From IMG/VR virus record IMGVR_UViG_3300031658_000142, positions 1 to 22,886 of that record: a stretch of DNA of 22,886 nt, one strand, 5' to 3'. Shown piece by piece: positions 5,887-12,801 of the stretch (positions are counted from its first letter, which is position 1; the number at the start of each line of letters is the position of its first letter). The position numbers and the translations under genes were made by a program. Below the pieces are notes generated by a model. The model searched no databases and had not been told where the DNA came from. It saw only the letters and a program-made list of their open reading frames with translations. The stretch comes from a virus.

Positions 5887-5987
5887 TTTATTTATACGCT
5901 TACTTTGCTGTCAGCGCGTTATGTCTCGCGTTTAATCATGCTGCTAGTGTCAATAACGCAGAATTGTACGGGGCAGAGCATGATTAG
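5883..5987 (+). CDS. 34-residue putative membrane micro-protein
   Basis: The ATG at 5883 overlaps the upstream stop (ATGA), and the frame ends at 5987, a few bases inside the next gene (start 5980). The product begins MIYLYAYFAVSALCLAFNHA, a single hydrophobic stretch of about 17 residues, then turns polar. It would be a one-span membrane peptide. Support comes from the coupling at both ends and the hydrophobic run; its shortness means it could still be a chance frame bridging two genes. Confidence 0.4.
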   Translation: MIYLYAYFAVSALCLAFNHAASVNNAELYGAEHD

Positions 5988-6294
5988 ATCAAAACACCTC
6001 ACACAATCAGCCCGTGATCAAGATTGCACGCTTCAAATTGCCGATGTATGCCATAACAACACAGCCACTACGGTTCTGGCTCATTTGCCCGACGAGAGCG
6101 CAGGCCGAGGGCTTAAAGCAGATGATATATCCTCATGCTTCGCTTGCGCTGATTGCCACGCTGTACTTGATCGGCAGGTAAATACTGAGCTATCGAATGA
6201 GGACAGAGAATTTTATATGCGTCGCGCTCAAGTTAGAACGTTGAGAGTTTGGATTGATTTAGGTTTAGCTAAGTTTAAAGGGGTGGCAGCATGA
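5980..6294 (+). CDS. DUF1364-like phage protein, probable zinc-binding nuclease-type fold
   Basis: I chose the ATG at 5980 because the DUF1364 pattern begins right there (MIRSKHLTQSARDQDCTLQI). This gives 104 residues, the usual size. Conserved features are C16 and C24 (DCTLQIADVC), H35 (TVLAHLP) and a C53-x2-C56-x2-C59-H60 cluster (CFACADCH), which together look like an HNH-type zinc site. The family is found in lambdoid nin-like regions and is often annotated as a nuclease-domain protein, with a role in recombination or packaging suspected but not shown. Its stop overlaps the next start (ATGA). The family call is good; the activity is inference. Confidence 0.75.
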   Translation: MIRSKHLTQSARDQDCTLQIADVCHNNTATTVLAHLPDESAGRGLKADDISSCFACADCHAVLDRQVNTELSNEDREFYMRRAQVRTLRVWIDLGLAKFKGVAA

Positions 6295-6905
6295 GAAGTC
6301 GTAAATCAAAGTGGACGCTTGAACTGCTAATAATTGAAGCAGCTAAATACACAACTTTAAAGGGGTTCAGAGAAGGGAGCGCTAGGGCTTGCAGAGTAGC
6401 ATCAGTACACAAAGACAAAGCCCTAATCATGGGTCATTTATTAAAATACGGCAGCAAATGGACTCTCGAATTAATCAAAGAGCAAGCAGCGCAATATAAA
6501 TTTAGATGCGAGTTTCAAAAGGGGTCAAGCGGCGCGTACCAGGAGGCTTGTAGACGAGATGATTTTGAAGAAATAGTGGCGGACATGCCAAAACAGCGCA
6601 GGCTACACAGCGAAGAAAGTATCTTAAAAACCGCTCAGTCCTGCACAACTAGACAAGAGTTTAGAGCAAACCATCCGAGGTTATACAGTGCAGCATGTAG
6701 CAGGAATATTTTAGACAAAGCTTGCCAGGGGCTAAGTACGAGCTTTATGACTTGGCAAAAAGCCGAAGAGATAGCGAAAAATTGCGGATATAAATCGGAA
6801 TTCAGAACTAAGCATAAAAAAGCATATATCTTCGCGTACAGCCTAGGGCCCGAGTACTACCAAGCTATCACTGCACACATGACAGACATGAGAGGCAAAG
6901 TATGA
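6291..6905 (+). CDS. Four-repeat protein built from endonuclease-associated 'KWT...EF..GS..AY' modules
   Basis: This 204-residue protein consists of four tandem copies of a module of about 45-50 residues, starting near residues 6, 55, 104 and 152. Each module has an aromatic or basic lead (KWTLE, KWTLE, LHSEE, FMTWQ), an Ala-helix, then an EF (or GF) pair with basic residues, an AY or LY pair (AC in the first copy) and an Ala/Cys helix. The second copy is the clearest (KWTLELIKEQAAQYKFRCEF, then KGSSGAYQEACRR). Similar modules are found beside GIY-YIG or HNH domains in phage homing endonucleases, where they probably contact DNA. Here there is no nuclease domain, so it may be a DNA-binding array on its own. 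The start overlaps the DUF1364 stop. Confidence 0.7.
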   Translation: MRSRKSKWTLELLIIEAAKYTTLKGFREGSARACRVASVHKDKALIMGHLLKYGSKWTLELIKEQAAQYKFRCEFQKGSSGAYQEACRRDDFEEIVADMPKQRRLHSEESILKTAQSCTTRQEFRANHPRLYSAACSRNILDKACQGLSTSFMTWQKAEEIAKNCGYKSEFRTKHKKAYIFAYSLGPEYYQAITAHMTDMRGKV

Positions 6906-7366
6906 AAAGCAGAAAGGGCAAGAAGCGCAACGCTCTAAAAGCATTACAGCCAGCGCTCGATAACGTTGTTTTATATTCAGCGCATTGTTTTGATCAAATG
7001 CAGATAATCGGTGTTAAAAACCGCGCAATACATGAAGCAATATTTAATCAGAGCCACAAATTCAACATTATGTTGTTAACGTTTTGCAGCGACGGGGCGA
7101 GTCAGTGGGTGGACACATTCATACCAAATATATCACCGTGTAAATCACGAGAAGCGCAGGATATTTGCGACCCTATCAGCGAAAAAATGATAGCCAACCA
7201 CAACCCTAAGCATTTTATTTGTAGCGCTTGGTATTGCACATTGACCGACAAAATAGACTTAAAAGCAATGGAGCAAGACATTGTCGAGTTGTTTAGAAGT
7301 GCCGGGGCATTTGATCGGCAGATTTGTAATTTAGCGTGGAACATGAGGCCGGAAAATGAAAAATAA
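6902..7366 (+). CDS. Hypothetical protein, early operon
   Basis: This 154-residue protein starts in an ATGA overlap with the repeat protein. It has a strongly basic first 13 residues (MKSRKGKKRNALK), a mixed core and a helical C-terminus (IDLKAMEQDIVELFRSAGAF at about 118-137). Several cysteines (for example C29, C62, C80, C89, C107 and C112) are scattered without a clear zinc-binding pattern. The coupling with the upstream repeat gene suggests the two products are made together. I do not recognise a family and see no catalytic motif. Confidence 0.6.
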   Translation: MKSRKGKKRNALKALQPALDNVVLYSAHCFDQMQIIGVKNRAIHEAIFNQSHKFNIMLLTFCSDGASQWVDTFIPNISPCKSREAQDICDPISEKMIANHNPKHFICSAWYCTLTDKIDLKAMEQDIVELFRSAGAFDRQICNLAWNMRPENEK

Positions 7367-7388
7367 CATAAGCCATAAAGGGGAATAT

Positions 7389-7913
7389 ATGAGCGCTTTA
7401 TCAGCACACATTCTATCAGAAGTAGCGGCTTTCAGGGCGTTAACGGGCATGACAGGGCAAAGCAACACAGTACATGAGTGCTTGTATGCCTCGGAATCTA
7501 TTGAGCTTCTAACAGCTACAGAGCAGCATAAGAGAGCCGACGCTTTTGCTGATATGGCTGTCGTTATGGCGGGCCACTATTTAGACGGCACGCCTTTTTA
7601 TGACTTTGAAAAGGCTATTTTAGGACTAGTTAATCAAACGGTGTTAAACGGCATTTACTTGCCCGCATCGTTCTCGATTGTGATGGAGTCCAATTTCACA
7701 AAGGTTTGTGCAGAGGAGTTTATACAGCTAACGAATGAAAAATATCTAGCAGAGGGCGTGGGTTTAACTTGGTTGCAAACGCGGGGTATGTGGGCGTGTT
7801 TCTCTGCATTTGATATGCCAGACAAGCCCAAAGGAAAGCTTCTAAAGCCTGTCACATACAAAGCGCCTGATTGGTCGGGTGATTCATGGTTGATTAGGAG
7901 TGCTGGCGTATGA
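7389..7913 (+). CDS. MazG-like (all-alpha NTP pyrophosphohydrolase-type) phage protein
   Basis: I preferred the ATG at 7389, which has an AAGGGG ribosome binding site, over the in-frame ATG at 7356 inside the upstream gene. The product has 174 residues. E36-x2-E39 (ASESIELL) and D51-x3-D55 (RADAFADMAVV) fit the metal-binding helices of the all-alpha NTP pyrophosphohydrolase fold. The region from ESNFTKVC through TNEKYLAEGV to KGKLLKPVTYKAPDWSGD (about 100-165) matches phage-encoded MazG/phosphoribosyl-ATP diphosphatase-like proteins. Such enzymes hydrolyse nucleoside triphosphates and may clean the pool or lower ppGpp during infection; the substrate here is unknown. The stop overlaps the next ATG. 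Confidence 0.65.
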   Translation: MSALSAHILSEVAAFRALTGMTGQSNTVHECLYASESIELLTATEQHKRADAFADMAVVMAGHYLDGTPFYDFEKAILGLVNQTVLNGIYLPASFSIVMESNFTKVCAEEFIQLTNEKYLAEGVGLTWLQTRGMWACFSAFDMPDKPKGKLLKPVTYKAPDWSGDSWLIRSAGV

Positions 7914-8179
7914 ACATAGACGAGCACTACAACAATACTCTACGCCTAAGAGTCACACAGCACGATTTAAACGTGGGTTATATAGATGTAAAGATTGACC
8001 CATATCTAGTCGCCAGCGTGTGCAGTGTTGGCGGTGGTGCGATGGAGCATATTATGAAAAAAGCAATGCGAGGCGAGAGCAAAGGGCACAAGAAAAACGA
8101 GGTTTACAAAGAGATCATAGCGGCAGCAAAACGGGCAATTGAGCTAAATAATTTAATCAGCATAGGTAAAGATCAATGA
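7910..8179 (+). CDS. Conserved small phage protein of unknown function
   Basis: This 89-residue protein begins in an ATGA overlap. The pattern IDPYLVASV, then GAMEHIMKKAMRG, then a basic linker and a KEIIAAAKRAIELN helix matches a small family that is frequent in early regions of gammaproteobacterial phages; I know of no established function for it. The predicted fold is mainly helical. Its stop overlaps the following micro-gene, so it lies inside the coupled block from 7389 to 8510. Confidence 0.65.
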   Translation: MNIDEHYNNTLRLRVTQHDLNVGYIDVKIDPYLVASVCSVGGGAMEHIMKKAMRGESKGHKKNEVYKEIIAAAKRAIELNNLISIGKDQ

Positions 8180-8340
8180 ACGAATTTACAGATTTAGAAT
8201 TAACAGAGCTCCACAGCGTATTCAGCGGATTTAGTGGCCCGAGCAAAGTAGCTATTAGCGATAAACTAGAGGCTGAGCTAGAGCGGCGCAAAGAGCTAAG
8301 CGCTTTAGATTTTGAAGACTGCGACGGCTGCAAGCTTTGA
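8176..8340 (+). CDS. 54-residue hypothetical protein with C-terminal CxxC
   Basis: The ATG at 8176 overlaps the upstream stop and the frame runs to 8340. The product (MNEFTDLELTELHSVFSGFS at the start) is acidic and helical with a LEAELERRKEL segment near residues 31-41, and ends DFEDCDGCKL, which holds a CxxC pair. The following gene also has CxxC pairs. The two-helix form with a LTELH opening is common among tiny phage early proteins. No function can be given. Confidence 0.55.
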   Translation: MNEFTDLELTELHSVFSGFSGPSKVAISDKLEAELERRKELSALDFEDCDGCKL

Positions 8341-8510
8341 GAATATGCGAGCGATGCCAGTTCGATAGATTTATCAGATACAGCAGCACGCAAAAAGAAC
8401 AATGCGGCAAATGTGGCGGCGTTCGAGATTGGAAATTAAAAGAAGGTCAAACGCCGACAATTGGCAATAACCGACAAAAAACAAAGGTAGACAAAAATGC
8501 AAGCAACTAA
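8337..8510 (+). CDS. Putative zinc-ribbon micro-protein with TTG start
   Basis: This frame begins at a TTG (8337) that overlaps the stop codon of the preceding gene and runs for 57 residues, ending 14 bases inside the next gene. It reads as a compact zinc ribbon: CERC at residues 4-7 and CGKC at residues 23-26, separated by about 16 residues with aromatic positions between. The paired CxxC knuckles argue that the frame is real even though no ATG is available and the ribosome binding site is weak. It may be translated by coupling to the upstream gene. Zinc ribbons of this size often bind nucleic acid or RNA polymerase; the target is unknown. Confidence 0.5.
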   Translation: MRICERCQFDRFIRYSSTQKEQCGKCGGVRDWKLKEGQTPTIGNNRQKTKVDKNASN

Positions 8511-8805
8511 AAAGCCAGTGACTATTAATTTTATCGAGTGGACGGGTGATAATTTATATGAGGTTATCAAGTTTATTACAGGTGCTAATCCTGACATAAA
8601 AAATAACATGGCGTCGCAGTGGTGGGAAGATTACAAAGACTTAGTAAAGCGCGACGGCCTGATTATAAAAACGCTCGAAGGCCAGCACATAGCAAGTATT
8701 GGCGACATGATAATACAGGGCGTATCAGGCGAGTTTTACCCGTGCAAGCCGGAAATATTCGCATTAACTTATGACATACACACAGAAAAAATGGAGCAGA
8801 AATAA
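8497..8805 (+). CDS. Conserved phage protein of the '[11 protein letters not shown]' type
   Basis: This 102-residue protein has an opening [20 protein letters not shown] and the closing block [20 protein letters not shown] followed by PEIFALTY. Both are hallmarks of a small family that is widespread in tailed phages, usually of unknown function. The GD-x-I-I-x-G-V turn suggests a small beta barrel. The gene lies directly upstream of ssb with one base between them, and its start overlaps the end of the zinc-ribbon frame. Family recognition is good; role unknown. Confidence 0.7.
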   Translation: MQATKKPVTINFIEWTGDNLYEVIKFITGANPDIKNNMASQWWEDYKDLVKRDGLIIKTLEGQHIASIGDMIIQGVSGEFYPCKPEIFALTYDIHTEKMEQK

Positions 8806-8806
8806 G

Positions 8807-9415
8807 ATGGCTAGAGGCGTAAATAAAGTAACTATTATCGGCAATGTTGGCGGCGACCCTGAAACGAAGTACATGCCAAACGGCAACGCAGTGACAAATA
8901 TCACAGTAGCGACTAGCGAAAGCTGGAAGGATAAGCAAACAGGTCAAAAACAGGAGCGCACAGAGTGGCATCGCGTTTCATTCTTTAATCGACTAGCTGA
9001 GATTGCAGGCGAGTATTTACGCAAGGGAAGCAAAGTTTATGTCGAGGGATCGCTAAGAACCCGAAAGTGGCAGGACAAGGAAGGCAAGGACTGCTATACA
9101 ACTGAAATTATCGCTAATGAAATGCAGATGCTAGACAGCCAGCAGCAAGGACAGCAAGCCCCGCAGCAGCAAAACCAAGGCTACCAGCAGCAAGCGCCGC
9201 AAAACAACCAGCAGCAGCGCCAACAGCAAGCCCCGCAACAACAGCAACAACACAGGCAATCACCAAATCAGGGGACGCCAAACGCAGCGGCATTTAATCA
9301 AAATCAGCAGCAGCAATCGACAGCAGGTAATGGCAAACCGCCGCCAAACTTTGATGAATTCGACGACGACATACCTTTTGAAAATCCCTACAAAGGTATT
9401 GAATGTATAGTTTAG
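8807..9415 (+). CDS. ssb: Single-stranded DNA-binding protein with Gln-rich linker and extended C-terminus
   Basis: This 202-residue SSB coats single-stranded DNA during phage replication and recombination. I chose the ATG at 8807 ([19 protein letters not shown]), the standard SSB opening. Residues 1-110 form the OB fold, with the W54-H55 pair in [14 protein letters not shown] and [13 protein letters not shown]. Residues about 111-170 are a Gln-rich linker made of CAG/CAA runs. The acidic tip DEFDDDIPF is at about 183-191, but it is not the end of the protein: eleven more residues ([11 protein letters not shown]) follow. In E. coli SSB the final Phe carboxylate of that tip is what partner proteins bind. 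It is the last gene of the rightward early block. Confidence 0.93.
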   Translation: MARGVNKVTIIGNVGGDPETKYMPNGNAVTNITVATSESWKDKQTGQKQERTEWHRVSFFNRLAEIAGEYLRKGSKVYVEGSLRTRKWQDKEGKDCYTTEIIANEMQMLDSQQQGQQAPQQQNQGYQQQAPQNNQQQRQQQAPQQQQQHRQSPNQGTPNAAAFNQNQQQQSTAGNGKPPPNFDEFDDDIPFENPYKGIECIV

Positions 9416-9433
9416 GCTAACTAGCGTACAAAG

Positions 9434-9462
9434 CTGACACAGCATGACTTTTAGGATATAAT
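9434..9462 (+). promoter_or_regulatory. Near-consensus sigma70 promoter at the early/late boundary
   Basis: CTGACA (9434-9439), a 17-base spacer and TATAAT (9457-9462) lie just after ssb and upstream of the lysis and structural genes. The position corresponds to lambda pR'. RNA would start near 9469, inside the 5' arm of the terminator-like hairpin at 9466-9498. The string GATATAATAAG at the -10 recurs at the portal promoter. Confidence 0.65.
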
Positions 9463-9465
9463 AAG

Positions 9466-9502
9466 CTGTGCATAGGATATGTATAACCCTGTGCACAGTT
9501 TT
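9466..9502 (+). terminator. Terminator-like hairpin after the early operon
   Basis: CTGTGCA (9466-9472) can pair with TGCACAG (9492-9498), followed by TTTTATT. The loop is about 19 bases. It would end transcription coming from ssb. RNA initiated at the promoter just upstream would lack the first bases of the 5' arm and so form a weaker hairpin. The 3' arm is itself part of a 10-base palindrome, CTGTGCACAG (9489-9498). Confidence 0.5.
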
Positions 9503-9538
9503 ATTAAAAATAAATTATAGCACAGAAAACGGTCTAAC

Positions 9539-9560
9539 CTTGAGTATCAAGTTTAACTTG
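9539..9560. repeat. Overlapping inverted repeats in the late control region
   Basis: CTTGA-GTA-TCAAG (9539-9551) and CAAGTT-T-AACTTG (9548-9560) share their central half, so the RNA could fold either way and the DNA offers two symmetrical sites. They lie about 50-80 bases upstream of the lysin gene and could be an activator or antiterminator site. Apart from these, the promoter and the hairpin, I see nothing else in 9416-9608. Confidence 0.4.
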
Positions 9561-9608
9561 TGTCGATGATAGGCGAGGGCTGTTTTAAATTAAAGCAATG
9601 AGGCTCTA

Positions 9609-10205
9609 ATGCTGAAATCTGATATTACAATTAGCTCGCTACGCCGGACACTAAAGAGTTTAGGTTATCTCTTTTTTGAAAACGGCGATTTTAATTTAAA
9701 CATCATCGGTATTAGAACCAAATCGAAAGTTTCAAACACATTCGACGATTTTATTTGCGTTGCATTCAAAGACGGCGGCGATTGGAATCTAAACGTGTAC
9801 GAAGCTACAACAGATCCAGGCGTGTATTGGCGTAAACACCCAATGAACCGCAAAGGGGCTGCAATACTAGTGCCTGGACAGTATAGAGGAAGCTATAGAA
9901 TTGGAGCTCATCAGGGAAAATATGACGCATTAGTTCAAGCCAAGACACTACCGGTTTTCCGCGACAACAACAAAGACGGCATTATTGACGTTGGCGGTGA
10001 TATCGATACCGGCTGGCACGGTATCAACATACACAGAGCATCACACAAATGGCAAAGTAAGCTGGTAAGTAAATGGTCGGCTGGCTGTCAAGTACTTGCT
10101 AGCCCCGTGCAACATGATCGATTCATAAAAATCTGCAAAACATCGTGCGAAATGTACGGCCCATCGCTCACATACACTTTAATTAAAGAATGCGACCTAA
10201 TTTAA
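9609..10205 (+). CDS. Putative YkuD/L,D-transpeptidase-like endolysin
   Basis: This 198-residue protein is the first gene after the late control region and directly precedes a holin-like gene, which suggests a cell-wall role. Residues about 90-185 carry GSYRIGAHQGKYDAL, then GINIHRAS with H142, then WSAGCQV with S157 and C160. The spaced His and S-x-G-C pair resembles the YkuD active site of L,D-transpeptidases. A DNNKDGIIDVGG loop at 119-130 looks like an EF-hand-type calcium site. Close relatives occur in many phages, mostly annotated as hypothetical. There is no signal peptide, so export would depend on the holin. A GAGG ribosome binding site precedes the ATG. The enzymatic call is inference from motifs and position. 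Confidence 0.6.
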   Translation: MLKSDITISSLRRTLKSLGYLFFENGDFNLNIIGIRTKSKVSNTFDDFICVAFKDGGDWNLNVYEATTDPGVYWRKHPMNRKGAAILVPGQYRGSYRIGAHQGKYDALVQAKTLPVFRDNNKDGIIDVGGDIDTGWHGINIHRASHKWQSKLVSKWSAGCQVLASPVQHDRFIKICKTSCEMYGPSLTYTLIKECDLI

Positions 10206-10417
10206 TGCTTGCATCTAACCCTGTTGTGCAGCAGAAAGCTGCTACTTTCGCTAGCTATGCAGTAAGTAGCGGATTGTTTGTTGGCGATACAATGAACTAC
10301 TTAACGCAACATGCCGCTGGCTTTGGAGTGGTCATAGCAATCGCGACTTTTCTATTAAATTGGCGATTTCAACACAAGAATTTCAAAAAAAATCAGATAA
10401 AGGAAGAATCAAAGTGA
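10205..10417 (+). CDS. Small holin-like membrane protein
   Basis: The ATG at 10205 overlaps the stop of the lysin gene (TAATG), giving 70 residues. An in-frame ATG at 10190 would add five residues (MRPNL), and a dual start as in some holins cannot be excluded. A weakly hydrophobic segment (about 13-34) is followed by a clear transmembrane helix (about 38-53, AAGFGVVIAIATFLLNWR) and a basic C-terminal tail (QHKNFKKNQIK). This short layout with a charged tail fits small class II or III holins such as those of the HP1 type. It would form the inner-membrane lesion that releases or activates the lysin. Its stop overlaps the next gene (GTGA). Confidence 0.65.
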   Translation: MLASNPVVQQKAATFASYAVSSGLFVGDTMNYLTQHAAGFGVVIAIATFLLNWRFQHKNFKKNQIKEESK

Positions 10418-10683
10418 AGATAATTTTAGCCTTATTAGTATCGCTGGCACTTACTGCGTGCGTAACTCAAACAACCCTGCCCGACGGCACAACTAAAGCT
10501 TTCTCTATCACAGAGTCAATCAGCTTGCTTAAAGCCAAAGGTTGCGATGCTTTGCCGCCTCTAGAGCGCAGACTTTTAGTACTAGCCATAAAATCACAAG
10601 TGCCAAATTACCCAGTAAACGGAATTTGTGATCCGGTATTTGTCGAAAACTGGATTATTGGTTATATCCAAAATAATCCGTAA
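10414..10683 (+). CDS. Small lipoprotein of the lysis cassette (GTG start), possible spanin-like
   Basis: I chose the GTG at 10414, which overlaps the holin stop and places a complete lipoprotein signal at the N-terminus: VKIILALLVSLALTAC, with lipobox LTAC and the lipidated Cys at residue 15. The mature part is about 75 residues with a PPLERRLLVLAIKSQVPNYP segment and two further Cys. The position after holin is where Rz/Rz1 spanins are found. However, there is no separate Rz-type inner-membrane coiled-coil gene, and the C-terminus has no transmembrane helix as a unimolecular spanin would have. It is secure as a lipoprotein and open as to role. Confidence 0.65.
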   Translation: MKIILALLVSLALTACVTQTTLPDGTTKAFSITESISLLKAKGCDALPPLERRLLVLAIKSQVPNYPVNGICDPVFVENWIIGYIQNNP

Positions 10684-10725
10684 ATATCATATTAGTTTTT
10701 ATATTGTTGCGAGAGTGATTCGATA

Positions 10726-12801
10726 ATGGCGGTTTCATATTCATCAAACAGAATAACAGTGTCGGGTTCTAAAGATTCAGGCGTCTCCACAAATGGAAGC
10801 ACAAGCTCTGTAACAGACTCAAGCAAGTCATGGGCTGCTGATGAATATGCCGGTCGCTACGTGTGGATTCGCAGCGGGACTGAAGCAGGTCAGTCTCGGA
10901 TGATAAAGTCAAACACCAGTACAAAGTTGACTATTGAAGATGATCATAACTTTACCTCAAGCATAGCTGCTGGGGCTCAGTACAGAATATCTTATAATTA
11001 TCAAGACATTTATGATGCTGAAATTGCAGGCTCATGGGGTATCGTTGTTAAATCTAATGAGTTAACGTTTGGGTTTGAGGTGGCTCTAAGAATTAATTCG
11101 GGTGGATTTTTGGGTGCAGAACAATCCGCCAGCATCAGTATAAAACATATACCATCTTGTTCTTTTCAGATCGTATCAGGCAGCAGATACTGCCAAGGGA
11201 GACTAAGGAATGACTTTGGATTTGGCGGTGGAAGCCTAAGATTGAATGGCGGGCTGGCTGGTAAAGGTACACATATAATTACCACGGGTGGCGGAGGACC
11301 ACAACCTGGGGACATATTCTTGCAGGGCTGTTGTGTAGATACGGATTGTTTTTTTAACCTGTACAATTCTAGCTCTACTCCAACCAATTACTGGGATATT
11401 AGAGATTGCCTTTTCGGTAAGCTTGGCGGTAGATTTCAAAAGGGCAATAGCGGGCAAGTTTTGCGAGTTAGAGCGCTAGGCAACTCAATGGAATTGCTAG
11501 ATACCTTGATAAATGTAATATCACCTGAACCGGTTATGAAAGAAATTGAGGTGAGCAACTCGACATATGGCGCTTACTGCTATGCGCCATTCGGCGGGTT
11601 TACACTAACAGATTTCTATTGGCATGATGTTCAATATTTGCTTAGAGCAAGACTAGAAAAAGAAAACACTTATGTCAATTTTGTAGATGCTGATCCCAGA
11701 TCAGATTTTAATGCCCCTGTTTATTATGAAAAGGCTAATGATGACAAAGCGGTTAAAGTAAGATTTTATACATCTTGGTATCCATACACTCAAGTTGATG
11801 GGGTTTATGAAACTGGGGCCGCTTACAGAGCGGTAAATAATATTAATGAAGAGACTGTCTTATCCACGACTGATTCAAACTTATTGCTAACTGAAATACT
11901 ATGGCGTGAGATAGTTTACAACAATTCTATAACCAACTATGGGGTTTTTGAAGTAGTTATTGCTAAATACGGGTATGTAAGCCAACGACTAACAAGAGGT
12001 TTTAATGTAGTCACTAGTTATGTTGATAATTCAGCAGCTGTTAAAAAAGGCGAGCTAGTTAATTTAGTGTCTGACCCAAGTTTGATTGCGAACGAATCAA
12101 CAGCCGGAAGTTACGCTTCCAAAATTAATATAAATGGCTCAACAAGAATAATAACAGTTTCAGATGTAACGAACTCACAAGAACTATACGACTATTATGC
12201 ATATTGGAGCAATCAAGAGACTAGCCTTCAGTATATACAGCTAAGCGATATATTATCATCTTCAGCGCCAAGCAGTTTTTTAAATATAAATGGAACGCTG
12301 GAAATAAATCAAGTGATTACTAATGGGATTAATGTCTTGGGAGATATGCGTATTACATCGGTATTTGATTTCGATAATCATAATGTTTCAGGTGTTTTGA
12401 CCTTTACATCTCCAGGAACGTACAGCGTATCAAACTCAACGATTAATGAAGTAATTAATGCTAGCGGTGGAGCTGTCACTTTAACGCTTGATAGCGTTTC
12501 TAGCGTGACGATTAACACAGGGCCAAACATTACAATAGCGGTACCTTCTACCCAACTAACAGTATCAGTTAACCAAACAGGCTGTGACGTAGTGATACTA
12601 GCAGCAGGCACTAAAACAGTGCTAGCTAGCGTTGACGCGCAAGATGGTACTAATTTTGTTTACACATTTTCAGGCACGTTTGATATTGACATAGGCGTGA
12701 TTAAACAAGGATTCATTGTTAATTACACTTATGCTTTTTCTCTTACAGGGTCAAGCACTACATTACCAATCACACTTTTACCAAGCAGGGATTACGTATG
12801 A
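10726..12801 (+). CDS. Large beta-rich virion protein, probable tail fibre or receptor-binding protein
   Basis: This 691-residue protein is Ser, Thr, Gly and Asn rich, with no signal peptide. The N-terminal ~100 residues contain the SSKSWAADEYAGRYVWIRSG and EAGQSRMIKSNTSTKLTI pattern seen at the head of many phage tail-associated proteins. The middle (about 120-300) has Gly-rich beta repeats. The C-terminal part (about 500-650) is a regular alternation of short strands (LTFTSPGTYSVSNSTINEVI, then LTLDSVSSVTINTGPNITIA), which suggests a beta-helix or jelly-roll stack. It is unusual in preceding the terminase genes. Its stop overlaps a 58-residue gene. A structural role is likely; the exact part of the particle is inference. 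Confidence 0.6.
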   Translation: MAVSYSSNRITVSGSKDSGVSTNGSTSSVTDSSKSWAADEYAGRYVWIRSGTEAGQSRMIKSNTSTKLTIEDDHNFTSSIAAGAQYRISYNYQDIYDAEIAGSWGIVVKSNELTFGFEVALRINSGGFLGAEQSASISIKHIPSCSFQIVSGSRYCQGRLRNDFGFGGGSLRLNGGLAGKGTHIITTGGGGPQPGDIFLQGCCVDTDCFFNLYNSSSTPTNYWDIRDCLFGKLGGRFQKGNSGQVLRVRALGNSMELLDTLINVISPEPVMKEIEVSNSTYGAYCYAPFGGFTLTDFYWHDVQYLLRARLEKENTYVNFVDADPRSDFNAPVYYEKANDDKAVKVRFYTSWYPYTQVDGVYETGAAYRAVNNINEETVLSTTDSNLLLTEILWREIVYNNSITNYGVFEVVIAKYGYVSQRLTRGFNVVTSYVDNSAAVKKGELVNLVSDPSLIANESTAGSYASKININGSTRIITVSDVTNSQELYDYYAYWSNQETSLQYIQLSDILSSSAPSSFLNINGTLEINQVITNGINVLGDMRITSVFDFDNHNVSGVLTFTSPGTYSVSNSTINEVINASGGAVTLTLDSVSSVTINTGPNITIAVPSTQLTVSVNQTGCDVVILAAGTKTVLASVDAQDGTNFVYTFSGTFDIDIGVIKQGFIVNYTYAFSLTGSSTTLPITLLPSRDYV

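Noticed and set aside
9121-9310. CAG/CAA-rich repetitive stretch as a possible tandem repeat or CRISPR-like array
   Set aside because: It is the Gln-rich linker of SSB; the units are irregular and there are no spacers.
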